Source: Misgurnus anguillicaudatus
Taxonomy: Eukaryota; Chordata; Actinopteri; Cypriniformes; Cobitidae
DNA length: 64,000 bases
Direction of reading: 5' to 3'
Assembly (NCBI RefSeq): GCF_027580225.2
Contig: NC_073354.2
Location: 7,726,001 to 7,790,000 of the forward strand
Position numbers and translations under genes: made by a program. The notes beneath the pieces are model-generated. The model was not told the origin of the DNA and made no database searches. It saw only the letters and a program-made list of their open reading frames with translations. Positions 33,069 through 46,405 of the stretch are shown here, piece by piece. The first letter of the stretch is position 1. Each line of letters begins with the position of its first letter.

Positions 33069-34755
33069 CAGTAGCCTACTGTGCAAAAGTCTTAGGCCAT
33101 GCTACCATTAGATTTGTTGTTTTTGCAAACAGGCAACACCTTTTTAATTTCTCATTAATGCAATTATCTAATCAACTAATCACATGCAGTTGCTTCAATG
33201 CATTTAGGGGTGTGGTCCTGGTCAAGACAATCTCCTGAACTCCAAACTGAATGTCAGAATGGGAAAGAAAGGTGATTTAAGCAATTTTGAGCATGCCATG
33301 GTTGTTGGTGCCAGACGGGCCGGTCTGAGTATGTCACAATCTGCTCAGTTACTGGGATTTTCACGCACAACCATTTCTAGGGTTTACAAAGAATGGTGTG
33401 AAAAGCGAAAAACATCCAGTATGCGGCAGTCCTGTGGGTGAAAATGCCTTGTTGATGCTAGAGGTCAGAGGAGAATGGGCCGACTGATTCAAGCTGATAG
33501 AAGAGCAACTTGACTGAAATAACCACTCTTTACAACCGAGGTATGCAGCAAAGCATTTGTGAAGACACAACACGCACAACCTTGAGGCGGATGGGCTACA
33601 ACAGCAGAAGACCCCACCGTGTACCACCCATCTCCACTACAAATAGGAAAAAGTGGCTACAATTTGCACAAGCTCATCAAAACCAAAAATGTTGCCATGA
33701 GTCTCGATTTCTGTTGAGACATTTAGATGGTAGAGTCAGAATTTGGCGTAAACAGAATGCGAACATGGATCCATCATGCCTTGTTACCACTGTGCAGGCT
33801 GCTGGTGTAATGGTGTGGGGGATGTTTTCTTGGCACACTTTAGGCCCCTAAGTGCCAAATGGGCATCATTTAAATGCCACGGCCTACCTGAGCATTGTTT
33901 CTGACCATGTCCATCCCTTTATGACCACTATGTAGCCATCCACTGATGGTTACTTTCAGCAGGATAATGCACCATGTCACAAAGCTCGAGTCATTTCAAA
34001 TTGGTTTCATGAACATGATAATGAGTTCACTGTACTAAAATGGCTCCCATAGTCACCAGATCTCAACCAAATAGAGCATCTTTGGGATATGTTGGAGCTT
34101 CGTGCACTGGACGTGCATCCCACAAATCTCCATCAACTGCAAGATGCTATCCTATCAATATGAGCCAACATTTCTAAAGAATGCTTTCAGCACCTTGTTG
34201 AATCAATGCCATGTAGAATTAAGGCAGTTCTGAAAGCAAAAGGGGGTCAAACACAGTATTAGTATGGTGTTCATAATAATCCATTAGGTGAGTGTATAGT
34301 GATCAAATATAATTATTTTTCGGTCTCATTATTAGAATGCAACCAGAAAATACAGGAAATGTGTATGTAGTATTAAAAACTGTATAAAAGTATAAGATGA
34401 AGTGTCAAGTATTTAGGGTAAACTCCTCTTCCACTTGAGCAATAGCAGGCAGCTGCAGGATCTCTTAAACCTAAATGAAATTAAATCCTAATTTCTAATT
34501 CTAATCAAATAACTTCAGGACTTCAGTCTTCTCAAAGAAGCTCAAGATGTGTTTCATGCAAAGAGAAGTCACACTAAATATTGACCGATGCCTGAAGAAG
34601 ACATTAAGTTCTGAAAAAAAATGTAATTTTGTGTTCATAATTCCTGTATTTTCTGTTTGTGTCTTAAAAAAAGTGAAAAATAAATATGGATGGACATTAA
34701 AACTTTGCTAAAACAACAATGCTGGTTATGGTGGCCTAAGACTTTTGCACACCCT
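33069..34755 (+). mobile_element. Tc1/mariner element
   Basis: The ends CAGTAG..TGTGCAAAAGTCTTAGGCC and, inverted, GGCCTAAGACTTTTGCACA..CTACTG bound about 1.69 kb with a broken transposase. Its right-hand sequence recurs at 7381 and 18149. The right end abuts the GCTGGT-rich element. Confidence 0.75.
33259..34261 (+). pseudogene. Tc1 transposase, inactivated
   Basis: ATG at 33259 opens MGKKGDLSNFEHAMVVGARR and the helix-turn-helix SQSAQLLGFSRTTISRVYKE, the paired-like DNA-binding domain of Tc1 transposases. A stop follows after 60 codons. Further pieces in other frames include RRPHRVPPISTTNRKKWLQF (about 33600) and GVMVWGMFSW (about 33800), from the DDE region. Several stops and frameshifts make it non-functional. 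Confidence 0.8.
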
Positions 34756-35245
34756 ACTGAAAAATCCAGCTAAGATCAGCATAAGCTGGTGAGCTGGTTT
34801 TAGCTGGTCTCCCAGTTTGGTTTTAGCTGGTATTGCTGGTGTCGCAAACTGGTCTAGCTGGACTTAGCTAGTTATGCTAGAAGATCAGTTGACCCACCAG
34901 CTTGACCAACTTTGCCACCCTGCTGAAAAAACAGCATCAAACCAGCATGGGAATTATGCTGGTCTATGCTGGTTTGATGCTGGTGGTCACCAGCATACCA
35001 GCACCAAAACACAACATATGCTAGTCTTGCTGGTATGACCAGCATGGGATGCTGGTGCTAGTGCTGGTTTGGAGCTGGTTTAGCAGGTGTTCACTAGCAA
35101 ACCAGCACCAAAACACAACATATGCTGGTCTTGCTGGTATGATGATTTTTCCAGCAGGGCAGGCTGGGAGGACCAGCTTAGACCAGCTACTGCCACCTTA
35201 TATCAGTTACCATTTTATGCTGGTCTTTGCTGGATTTTCCAGTAA
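34756..35245. repeat. GCTGGT/ACCAGC-rich inverted-repeat element
   Basis: Dozens of GCTGGT or ACCAGC words occur in both orientations between AAAATCCAGC-like ends. This is a familiar dispersed repeat type in fish. Open frames inside are repeat artefacts. Confidence 0.6.
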
Positions 35246-35329
35246 GGCAGTACTGTATGTGAATTTATAAGATACATTACAATCAACACTTTATCACATT
35301 AAGTCATATGTATAAATGTATTTGTTGTA

Positions 35330-35830
35330 TTAAATCAGTAGCTTTTAGGAATCACTGTTCTAGACTAACTGTACTGTAGGTCACAGACACAGACACGCGC
35401 CACCAGCCCTCATCTCATAAATCTACTTGTCTCTGGTGAGGAGGGCACTGTGCACCTTGTGGAAAACACCCACATTAAGTGCTGAATAAACCACAACATC
35501 CTGCCCTCTGCGGGACTCCAGAGACCCAGACAAAGCCTGCAGGCAACCAGCAGCGCTCCGACCAGTGGCGGGTCGTTTCCCTTCGGCCTCCATCCATCCA
35601 TCTCCTTTCCTTTCGTTCATCTCTCGCTCTTTCCTCAGGCACCATATGTTACGCTGGTCTTGACCGTCCTCTGCTCGCGCTCTAGCGAAGTTTTTTATTC
35701 CCTAATTCCAATGACTTCCTGTTTCCTGTGATGTCATAATGGAGCAAAGTCGGCACTTAAGTGGAGGCTGCCGACACCCTTTTCCTGTCGTGTGCCAGAT
35801 TCACTGATGCGGTCAAGTGTGTGTGTGTGT
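35330..35830. other. Non-repetitive GC-richer island, candidate regulatory element
   Basis: I see no transposon signature here. It is less AT-rich than its surroundings and holds TTCCTGTTTCCTGTGATGTC near 35725 (two ETS-type GGAA cores and a CRE-like half-site). It is about 11 kb upstream of the putative prox1 first exon. A (GT)n run follows at about 35818-35832. Regulatory function is speculation. Confidence 0.25.
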
Positions 35831-36517
35831 GTGATCACAATACATGTGTGTATAAGAATATGTGCCTATTATTGTGATTCTGCAAAGGAAATGTTCCATA
35901 TCTGGGCCATAAGATAAAGAGAGATGATGTTGTATCAATCTGAGCAGTCATAATAATCACTCTCCAGAGTCTAGCACTACTGTAACCTTATTGTTATACC
36001 TCAGCCTACACCAAACCTATAGTGTATCTATTTACATTTCACTAACGCTACATGTTGTATATCAATGCTATAAACTTTGTGAAATATGTTTAGAAGGTCT
36101 AACTTAAGGGATCAACTTAAAATAAAAAATATAAAGAGTTATTCACTTGCTTCTCATATGGTAAATCGTGTGGCACAATTTCAACAAGTTATCGCACACT
36201 GTTAGATGTCACAGTATAATACTGTAAAAAACTTACAGTACAATAACATATTTTTACAGTACAGTAAAAATACCTTAGTTTTGGATCATTTGGTTGATAT
36301 TAAACAGTATATTTTATTCTTGCTGTAACTTTGCTGTAATCTGGCTGTAATATGCCAGGCAAAAATTCAGGATTGTTGTAAACAGCGCCACATGACGTCA
36401 AATCACACTGGATTTATCAAAGTACGGTAAGTTTTGTTGAAGTATTTATTGCAAACTTGTAAAAGGATTTTACACAACACACCCCCACAAACAAGGCTTA
36501 AGCCTATAGTCCTAGAC

Positions 36518-36730
36518 CAGTGTTTCCCAACCCTGGTCCTCGGGCACCCCCTCCCAGAAAGTTTTAGATGTCTCCTTATTTAACACACCTGATTTAACTC
36601 ATCAGCTTGTTAGGGACACATGTTTACCATTTTGGAAGGAGGCTGATGAGTCAAATCAGGTGTTTTAAATAAGGAGACATCTAAAACTTTCTGGGAGGGG
36701 GTGCCCGAGGACCAGGATTGGGAAACACTG
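36518..36730. mobile_element. 213-bp hAT-type MITE
   Basis: Termini CAGTGTTTCCCAACCCTGG and, inverted, AATCCTGG..TTTCCCAATC-type ends fold on each other over about 80 bp. A perfect 8-bp duplication TCCTAGAC flanks it (36510-36517, 36731-36738). Confidence 0.85.
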
Positions 36731-36866
36731 TCCTAGACTAAAAGGGGTCGCACACCGGACAAGAAGCGCCGCGTAGCATCTAGGGGAACTCAGAGATATT
36801 GTACACCAGAAGTCCACATTAAATAGCGTCTACTTCAAAATGCTAAATATACGTTAGCAGCCAATG

Positions 36867-37112
36867 TTAAAGGCGGAGTCCACGATGTTTGAAAGCCAAT
36901 GTTGATATTTGAAATCACCTAAACAAACACACCCCTACCCCAATAGAATCTGGACCTTCTGTTGATAGACCCGCCCCACACATACGCAACCCAGGCAAGG
37001 ATGTCGGTTAGTAGACACGCTCCTTACTGCTGATTGGCTATAAGTGTGTTTTGGTAGTCGGCCCGTCTCCTTTTCCAAAGCGTTTTTCAAACATCGTGGA
37101 CTCCGCCTTTAA
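36867..37112. mobile_element. TTAA-flanked MITE
   Basis: TTAAAGGCGGAGTCCACGAT at the left pairs with ATCGTGGACTCCGCCTTTAA at the right, a perfect inverted repeat with TTAA target ends. Confidence 0.8.
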
Positions 37113-37870
37113 TTGCTAACGATTTGGGACAAATTTGATGTTATTTAACTATGTGAGTGGCGCTCTGTGGCGCGACAGGGATTTGAGCAGTGTCCAGAGT
37201 CACAGCGGACAGCATAGTATATAAATAATTTCCCTTGAAAAAGTAAAGTTAGAGATGACTCTTATTTTTCCTGTAATTTAATTGCAGTTACTTCTGATGT
37301 AACTAAATACTGTTTATAGAATATATACAAATTATGTATACTGTAATGCAATGATGGATTTAACATCAACATTTACTGGGCAAGGTTTAGATTAAACCAG
37401 GACTACACTGTTAGACTTAACTGTAATTTCTACAGTTACTTACCACAAAATGCCCAGTAAAATCCATCATTTTCTTTTACAGTTCATTACTGTAATATGC
37501 ATTGCATTATTAATTTACAGTGATTTACTGTATGTTTTTGAATTTGCGGTAGACTGCTGTAAAACAACAGCAGTATTGCTACTTTAGTTAAATGAAACAG
37601 TGTTATAAAAGCATATAAAATTAAAAAAAAATATATATCTATGAAATGAAATACATTTAATTTGTTATGCTTTTAGCAGTCAAGCAAATTTCAGAATTGT
37701 TTTTCAGCAGTGTAAATAATTTATTGAGAATTGTAGATGGAAACAAGGGATTATGGATAAATGCTTGACCGTCAGATTTGAATTTGATCTCAAGACTTCA
37801 AAACACTAGTGACGCCAAGATTTCACTCCTCGGAGTGTCGAGAGAGTGACAGAAGAGGCTACTTACCCCC

Positions 37871-38348
37871 CAGTCACATTAGCTACAAGCGACAGAGACA
37901 GAGCGACAGGCTACCATTCATTTTCAATGGAAGTGGCCGTTTGCCAGCGACAAGCGACGAGCTCGCCGGTGCGCGAGCAAGGCGGGGCCAAAATAGACAA
38001 GCAGGCTATTTTATGCAAATACTGAGCGATGCGACAAAGCGACTGCCAATCGGAGTGAAGGAGCAACGTGACGTAGGTCTGTGGTCGAGTCTGAGAAAAT
38101 AATTCAAGATGGCGGAAAATGCGCATTTATGTATATATCTGATAAATTTGGCATTTTATCGCAAATATTTTGTTACTTTTATCGAGAAATAAATACTTTT
38201 AAATCCAAAAACACCTTTCTTGTAACTTAACAATACCTCTAAAGTGACTTTTGATACCGCTTTTAGAAACTAGCCAAGGAACGCCCATCAAGCGGGTGCG
38301 TGTCGCTCGGTGTCGTTCACTTTTGTAGCTAATGAGCTAATGTGACTG
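37871..38348. mobile_element. Inverted-repeat DNA element
   Basis: CAGTCACATTAGCTACAAGC at the left matches the complement of the right end (GCTAATGTGACTG). The interior is GC-rich with GCGACA words. It is non-coding. Confidence 0.65.
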
Positions 38349-38699
38349 TAGGGTTAGAGGCTAAGAGGGAGTGTAGCTAGCAACTTTTATTAAGTGACTC
38401 TGTGGCAGTGTGGTAGTGTTACGGACCTATGTCATGGGTGACCCGGGTATGGTTGCCCTTCAAGGCAATATATTTTTTAAAACTAGGTTACAGTAAGGGT
38501 ATTATACTGTAAAATGGAACTGCGGTAAAGGCATCATACTGTGAAAAGAAATGTACAGTTATGGTACTGTAATGAGGCAGTTACAATAACTCACTGGCAA
38601 CACATTGCCAGTGAGTTACAGTAGCGCATATATACAATAAAAAGTTTAACAGTGTAGGCCTTAGATATATTAGGACATTTAAGTAGTTTTTACAAATAA

Positions 38700-40170
38700 A
38701 ACTTACAAAAAAAAACAATGCTGGTGTGCATCTTGAGACAAAACAATGGCACTAATACATGTTAAGATATATCAGTGCAAGGTGTTTTTAAATTAAGGCA
38801 GCTTAAACATGCATTTTCGTCTGGGACTAGTATAAACCCTGTCTTGGAAACCACCCCTAAAGTCTAAGGTCACTGAAGTACAAGTACAAAAAAGTACAAG
38901 TATTCTGTTAAAATCAGCTCTGTACTTAAATGACCTCTGCAAATGAAGTGTATAAAAATATTTTTTATACAAAAATATGATTTATTATAGTCAAAATATG
39001 CACATTCATAGCAAGCAAAATTTTGCTTTCATTTCTTATAGGTCTATAATGTAAAATGCGTTATAGTAAAATTACTGTAAATCAAAATACTGGTAACTTT
39101 GCTGCCAGTAATGTACTGTAAAAATACAGGTAACATGAGTGCATCTATAAATGGTAAATATGGTAAGTCAGGATACATTCATGTAAATTGTGGAGTGTTT
39201 TATTGTGTCACAAAAATAGCAAAATTTGCTTTTGAAAGGCTTTCTTTTTTAACACAATATTTTTCAGTGTCTTACAAAGCACTTGTTAATTTGCTTCACA
39301 TTAAGAAAAAACATAAACCTTATATAATTCTTATATAAAATTATTTTATATAATTGATTGTTTTACATTACCTGCACAACACTATAATCTAACAGACCTC
39401 ATTCCCTTCATCAGCTCATTATTGTAGATTCTATCTAATAAAAGTTAGGAGCGGTGAGTTGGAACAGCAGGTGTAACTAAATCCTCTCTAGGCTAGACCA
39501 TATCATTTAGGGTCAACCTTTGATGGCTTCAAAGGCCACATCCTCTGACGGATGCAGCCTCTAAATTGGGACTCGACTTTGGAAAATCTGCAGTAGGCCT
39601 ATTGGCTGGGTTACTACAGTTGCAGGATTGGGAAAATATTGTTGTACACTGAAAGCCATAATGTTGTTTGTACTTAAAAAGTCAAGTAATCATGACTTAA
39701 CAGTAGTTAAATAAACAATCTTAGTTAATTGAACTTATTAACACTAAAAAAATTAAAATATAAATGACTAAGTTCAGTATACCACCAAGTTCAAGTTTTC
39801 AGGAGACCCATTACTCAGTTGAATTGAGGGAACGCTGTTTACTCAATCAAATGAGTTTACTTAACAAATTAAGGTTTTCAGTGTAGGGCTACTGGCTATC
39901 TGTCTGACCTGTAGCCTTAAACTGAGTTAACTGAGGTAGACTTTAAGACTTACTGTCATCCCAATATAGTATTACACAGTATAGAGAATGAATGGATGTT
40001 GTAGGCTTACTGTAGGCTAGTTGTAGATGTTGTTTGTATTACTGGTTTAGGAAACCCTCCAGTTTGATGGTCCTGTTTGAGACGCACATGAGCTCCAAAA
40101 TTCATCATTCCTTGGAAATGTGCATGTATCATTCTAGTCTTATTGTTAGACCGCCCTCTTTTCTTTTTGT
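38700..40170. other. Intergenic, repeat-poor apart from one small CACTA-like MITE
   Basis: CACTGAAAGCCATAATG (about 39648) to AAGGTTTTCAGTG (about 39884) looks like a small CACTA-type MITE. The rest shows no gene or clear element. Confidence 0.4.
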
Positions 40171-40174
40171 TTGT

Positions 40175-40392
40175 GTACACAAATGTCTGGGTTATTTTTT
40201 ACCCAAATATTGGACAGAACACACCGCTGGGTTGAAATTGACCGAGTGCTGGGTTGTTTTAACCCAACTGCTGGGTTATTATACTCTATGGTTGCATAAC
40301 AACAACCCAACATTGGGTTTTTTTAACCCACCATGTGTTCTGTCCAAAATTTACCCATTATGGGTTAAAAAATAACCCGGCCATTTTTAGAG
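40175..40392. mobile_element. AACCCA/TGGGTT inverted-repeat MITE
   Basis: TGGGTTATTTTTTACCCA at the left and TGGGTTAAAAAATAACCC at the right are inverted copies. The interior keeps repeating TGGGTT and AACCCA. A partial relative is at about 43098-43206. Confidence 0.6.
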
Positions 40393-40695
40393 TGTATGTA
40401 TTCAGTTTTTTCTAAACTTATCCTATTCAACCATCTTTAAAAACATTTGAAGTGCATCACCATGGCATCTCCAGGACATTTGTGATTCAACAGCATGACC
40501 TGCAACTAAACTTAACTCTATTGTGTGTTGTTTATTCAATGTTTTACAAAAGTCAGCTGTGCCATTATTTGCTATATAATTTTCACCGAGTTTTATAGTT
40601 TGTGCTCAACTGATATGATTGTATTATGAGAAAAACAGCACAAAATGACAGAGATGAAACTGTAGTCATGGACATAAATATGTAGTTGTTTATAT

Positions 40696-41608
40696 GGGTG
40701 ATTCTAGCGAAAACTTGGTTTTAAACATGTCAAGCATGAAAATGTAAAAATTGCTTAAATTTACTTTTTTTCCCACCAGACATTGAAAAAAAAGTCTGGA
40801 GTAAATGGGAACATTAATTTAAAAACTTTTACTTATCATTTAACACTTTTTGTAACATAATTTAAAAAATTAGTCCTAAAAAATCTCCTTACCGCAACAG
40901 TCAGAAAATATCAACACTGACATATTTTCAAAATGACATGACAAACCTGAAAGAACATAATTTGGAGATTCTGCACATGCATTTAAAATCAAAGTATTAT
41001 GCTTCTATTAATTAAATTAACATTTAATAAGCATCTGTTGCGGTAATGATAATCAAAATGTTGTGTAAGCATTCTGACAAGACAATATTTCAAATTAACT
41101 GTAAAAAAATGAACTTACCTGGTATCTTGAAGTAACTGGTCCATGTGCTTGGTCACTCAAAATCAAACTTTATTAAAATTCTGTATGTGTGCTTAAACTG
41201 TTCTCAAAAAGTGTTGCGGAGGATGAGAACATCAGGCATGGACACATAATTTTCCTAATTTTTCTTCATTGTTATTATACATGAATATTCAGTAAATATT
41301 TTTTCTGTCATCTAAAGTAGTCTAGCAAAACGTCCATTTATTTTTTTTCTTAATATTTTTGTGTTAATTTGATTAAATTACAACATAACGCATGTTCAAA
41401 CACAGCCGGACACATTGCGGTAATGAGAATTTCAGCAGAAAATGAGATAAAATTTCCAATTATAAATTCTTATGTTGAAATCACACATTGTGCAAGGTAC
41501 AACACAGTGTTGTGTTAATTCTGATGCTTTTTAATGTTACTATATTACACATTTTAAAGCTAAAATCATTAGTGCCGTGGTATTTCAATGGTTTCGTGAG
41601 AATCACCC
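40696..41608 (-). mobile_element. 918-bp-family DNA transposon, copy 3 (reverse orientation)
   Basis: It is the family in reverse, flanked by ATAT (40692-40695, 41609-41612). The left end has a small change (GGGTGATTCTAGCG). It lies between prox1 and rps6kc1. Confidence 0.85.
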
Positions 41609-41739
41609 ATATGGACTGTCTTGAGGATACAGTGTGTGGTAAATGCAATACAGTAAATAAACATAAAACTTTAACACTCATTCTGTCAGTCATAAACACA
41701 CATACAGTATTGACCTGTGTTTAATATTTCATTTTATCT

Positions 41740-44470
41740 GTGGGACCCATCTGGATATTTTAACAGATTTTTGAGACATTAGGCTTTAACTGAGATTACA
41801 CACACACACATACACACACCTGCACTTTGAGCAAAAACACACACACACAAAAAAACAAAGCCCCTCCTTAAACACACACACTGTATTTTAATATGACTAA
41901 AGTGATATTAAGATATGGCTTAGCAAACGCGTCTTATTGATTTAAAACAAAGCAATGCTGATGATAGCTGTGCCATTAAACAGATGAGAAAATAGAAAGC
42001 AGGTATGTGCTTCTGTACTTAAGACACAGACACATTCATTATAGTAATTGATGTTCAGTCTGATAAAGTGATATAAATCATCTGAGAGAGAGACTGAAAT
42101 TACATTCTCAACAAAAACACACGATAGACTAATAAATGATTTTGCTCTTAAAGTTACATTTACACTATTCTTTACACTTTTCATTTACACTATTCTTTTT
42201 AAAGCGAGTTAACATTTTAGCACGTCTGGTTCCCTTGTCCCAAAATGAATGGGTTTATTTGACTGAGGATTTGGTTTTTCTTTATATTTGGTAAAATTGT
42301 GTCATGTTACTCTCTCAATAACACATTTAAAGCAAAAAACAAATAAATTAAATGCTCAAAAATGACACTAAAGCATGCTTTATGGTAAGGAGTCTTGTTG
42401 CCAGATCAGTCAACTTCCATCCAAAAATCCCAACAAATACCTGTGCAAAACTGACACCCAATGCATATTTAATTAAAATATTAGAAGTCAATGGAAGTAT
42501 GTCATAAGGGTTGTATGTTTGTGTGTGCACGCAGTGCTGCTGAATGTTTTTGAGTATTAATGAAATAAACCCTTCCACATGAATCACTTCCCCCATAATG
42601 GATTATAATCCCAGATTAAATAAACACCCACACACACCAATGAGTGACCTTTTCTTGTGTACAGCAAAGAAATTAATGTTATTTTGTGTTATTAAATGTG
42701 ATTTCAGGATTTTACACCTGGCAAGCTTTCCTCCTTTCTCTTTCATCTCAAGTGTTTACCTTGAACAGAAACTCTTGTTAACCAAACACATTGTTGTTAA
42801 GTGTAACCGTTCTCCTGTATTGGACTCTAATGAAAAGGTGCGTTTATGATCATTGTTACAAAACATCCACTTATTCACAGAAGTCCACCAAAGACGATGC
42901 AATTTCCATTTGTGTTGTCGGAGACGCATCAGGACACATTCACTGACTGCATGCCACCAGGACTGATGAGTGATCAGTTTGAGTGAACAGATCACAGAAA
43001 TGGGTCCCATTATATATTATCTCTTGTCTCTACATCTACTTTCATTATACAATGTAAAGATTGTGTACATACTTGTTGTTACATTGAACTTGCATTCTAA
43101 AAAATGTTGGGTTGTTTCAACCCATGGTTGGGTAACAACAACCCTGCATAGGTTAATGTATAGCCCAGTGGTTGGTTTGTCCATATTTGACCACACCATG
43201 GGTTAAGTGTAATGTATTAAAGAAATCACTGTATAAAATGGGACTCAAAAATCCTCAAATAACATGGCTCATCCAGGATATTATGTTTCCAAAAGTAAAA
43301 CTGACAATGCATCTGGTAATAGGTGAATATTAAAGGAAGAAACCAGCCGTATCTAAACTTGGGCTCTTTCATCTTTATTAATTGTTTGTTTTAAGCAGTG
43401 TTAGACAATTCTCACATTCTCTCTCAGACGAATTTGCAAATTATGCAGACTTTCTCGACAGGTCATCTTTATCACCCTCAGCTAATCACAAGGTCACCCT
43501 CATCTCATTGCAAACATTTAAGATATTTACATATCTTACATTTTAATATTTAAAGCTTAGCAGATGACAGATGAACAATCTGGATCAACTAACGCTGTAA
43601 GACTGGATTTGTTTTTAACATTGAGCATTTAAAATGTGTCCTGTATGTGTGATGTAGGCTACAGGAATAAAGGCTCCTGTATGAGTATAGACTCCAGACT
43701 GCTAATGTCAGCGGTTATTGGTGAGTTGGTTTCCTTACAGGTGATGCTATGAATGCCTGCTGACAGATATACACATCCCCTCATTTTCCACTTTATTGAA
43801 AAGAAGAAAAGAGAGAAGTGAACTCTGTGAGTTCATGTACTGACCCCTGCTTTCTTCCTGACCCGTCTATATTCAAAGTTTGCTGCGTGTCTGCCCGCAC
43901 CTAACCGAATGAGACAGACTGTTTGATGTCTGATAGTGTAGTCGACATGAATTTGATATAGACCCTGTTGGGTTTTTTTATGACTTTTAATATCTTGTAT
44001 GTAGTCTGGTATACCCAATCATCGGTGCACATTTTTCAAAGGGTTGTCCTTTAATATTTTTGTAAATGTAAAATGTAATAACTTGGTCCAGCTTTGAAAT
44101 TATTTTACCTCTTATTTGACAAATGGGCAAAGTTTTTAACCATACTGAAATCTCAGATGTCAATGTTTGGTGGTTTAAATACCCAGTATTAAAGCATTTT
44201 TCCCCATCATCGCCGTAATAAATCTTAAAATGTTCTTTGAAGAGCCATCCATTATTTATTTGTTTAGTATTATTGCTTCTGGTTAAAAACAACATTTTTT
44301 GTCACATCCATAACCCATGCATGTTTCCCTCATTTAAAACAGACAACATGAGTATATACTGATGTTTTTCTGATGTCTGGACTCGATCATCAGGGGTTTA
44401 GGAAAATAGAGCCCAGGTTAAGTTTGCAACAGCTTTATCTGCTCCTTCCATTTCATTTCTCCCTGCTCCT
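41740..44470. other. Intergenic block, mostly non-repetitive
   Basis: Apart from (CA)n runs near 41800-41880 and a TGGGTT fragment near 43100, I see no transposon. 42560-43000 and 43420-43800 are candidate conserved non-coding islands. The palindrome GGATTATAATCC (42600-42611) joins two K50-type homeodomain sites. No exon with a known product was found. Confidence 0.35.
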
Positions 44471-44478
44471 GTTATACA

Positions 44479-46405
44479 CACTGTAAAAAATAAGTTGTTG
44501 GCTCAATGAATTATTTTTTAGTAACTAGTTCCGCAGAAATTTTACGTTCACTCAATTTCTGACTCCAAAGTGTTACCTGGATTGTTGTTTTTTAGTTGGC
44601 CCAAACTTGACTCAAATATAAAAAAGAATGTTTGCTCAACTAGCTTTATAGTTCATTCAACTAAAATGTTTTAATCAGTTGAATCTTTAAAAACTTAAAG
44701 ACTCTGTCAATTAAAATTTAAGTATTTACTCAATGTTTTATGTGTTACTTCAATTAATATTTATTATTTGGGAATTTTTAATAAACTTTTTAAAAAAATT
44801 TATCAAATAATTTATGCTGGTGTTGTTAACAAAATAATTAACTTCAGTCACATAAAAACAAAAGCTTTATTTGCTTATACAGACTGAACATACAAAAATT
44901 AAGTCTTCTCTAGAGGGCATAAAACAGTCCAAAAGGCACTCCAAAGTCAGTCAGAACATCTGCAGGGCCATTTAGGAGAACTTCTTTCACCATGTATCCC
45001 TCTCCACATCATCACCGCTCTGGTTTGATAAACTGAGGAATATAAATACACACACACACACATACATACATAAATACATGTTTATTATAATAAAGCTTGA
45101 CGGTGAAAGACTTTATTCCCTAAAATTGCCAAATTTCCCTCAGACATCACACGTAATTGAAACACTATTGGGCGGTTTTCTCGGACAGGGCTTATCACTG
45201 ACTAAAATACTGACATCTCTTAATATATGAGTGTTATTGTTTTGTCTCAAAATGCACGCCAGTATTGTATTTTATAAGGTTTGTTTGTAAAAATGTCCCA
45301 ATTATAATTAAGACCGAGTCCTAAACCCTGGCCGGTAAACCAACCCTATATCCAGGCTATATTAACTAAAATACCTGACACATAACATAACACACCTTTA
45401 TATCTTTACAAAAACGTCGAGTATTTGCGTCTTTGCTAATTAATATAGTCTAAAATTAACATTTTTTACAAACACTTACCTGACGTGAACTTGAGGAAAC
45501 GGCTGATGACTTGTGTGTCGTTGTGGGAAACAGTGAGTGATTCCGGCTGAAACGTGCGGATTGATCTCAGATGAAATGGCCTGTGATTCAGATCCTTCCG
45601 AGTTAAGACATTTTAAATTTAAAACACACGCACATACATACACACCCGCGCGCGCACACACGGGTATATTTAGAAGTTTTATTTAAGATTGTTATGATAT
45701 TGGGACTATTTCTCCACCCGCTCCTTCAGCTCTGAAGTTCAAATTCGCAGGCAGCCCAACAAATGTAAAAGATATGAAACATCACTCAACAGCGATATCA
45801 ATTAAGTGCAATCCTAAAATGTGATTTAAAACATAACCCTTTCATTGATAAGTATGAGAGATTAAAATGAATTAAATCACATTTAAACGAGATATCACAC
45901 AGAGATATCAGAGCCAGCAGTCGATTTCTGATGGGCTTGCCGAGGCGAGGCTGCGCTGGGCGGGGTGTGAGTGCTTAAGCGCCGGTGATATTCTGGAGCT
46001 CATCTGGAGCTCTTCTTCGTCCGAAAGTGTCCGAGCACATTTTTAAATAGACGCTATCTTTATTAACCGACCGCATTTTTAAACTTAAAGCACATACATT
46101 CACGCCTGAACAACTCTAACAATTACATTTTGTGACCAAATAACAGTAATATCATGAGCATTTTGTTGTCAGGAAACATAGCTGTCATAAGTCCACATAT
46201 TGACCAGATTTGTCTTAATTAGTTCAGTCAACACTAGCCATTCTGAATGTTGACTGAATTTGAAAATAACCATTCCTTTAATGTTTTAAACACAGATTTA
46301 TCTAGACTTAAAATAATATGTCTTCTCAAGTTCAAACAAGAAAATTGGTTTAACTAATATTTTTTTGCCCGTCCAACATTTCATTAATTGGATTTTTTAC
46401 AGCAA
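44479..46405. mobile_element. CACTA-like element, larger copy
   Basis: It starts CACTGTAAAAAATAAGTTG and ends GGATTTTTTACAG, like the copy at 29761. In the middle, on the minus strand, GTTCACGTCAG|GTAAGTG near 45480 resembles an exon end. The region 45900-46030 is CpG-rich. No long ORF. Confidence 0.45.

Larger units (their letters stand above)
36200..38680. repeat. Cluster of ACAGTA/TACTGTA-rich element with nested insertions
   Basis: ACTGTAAAAAACTTACAG at about 36222 and repeated TACTGTAA words to about 38600 suggest one old element. It is interrupted by the hAT MITE (36518-36730), the TTAA MITE (36867-37112) and an inverted-repeat element (37871-38348). No gene. Confidence 0.4.

Noticed and set aside
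33510..33851. 113-codon ORF as a separate gene
   Set aside because: It is a fragment of the broken Tc1 transposase.
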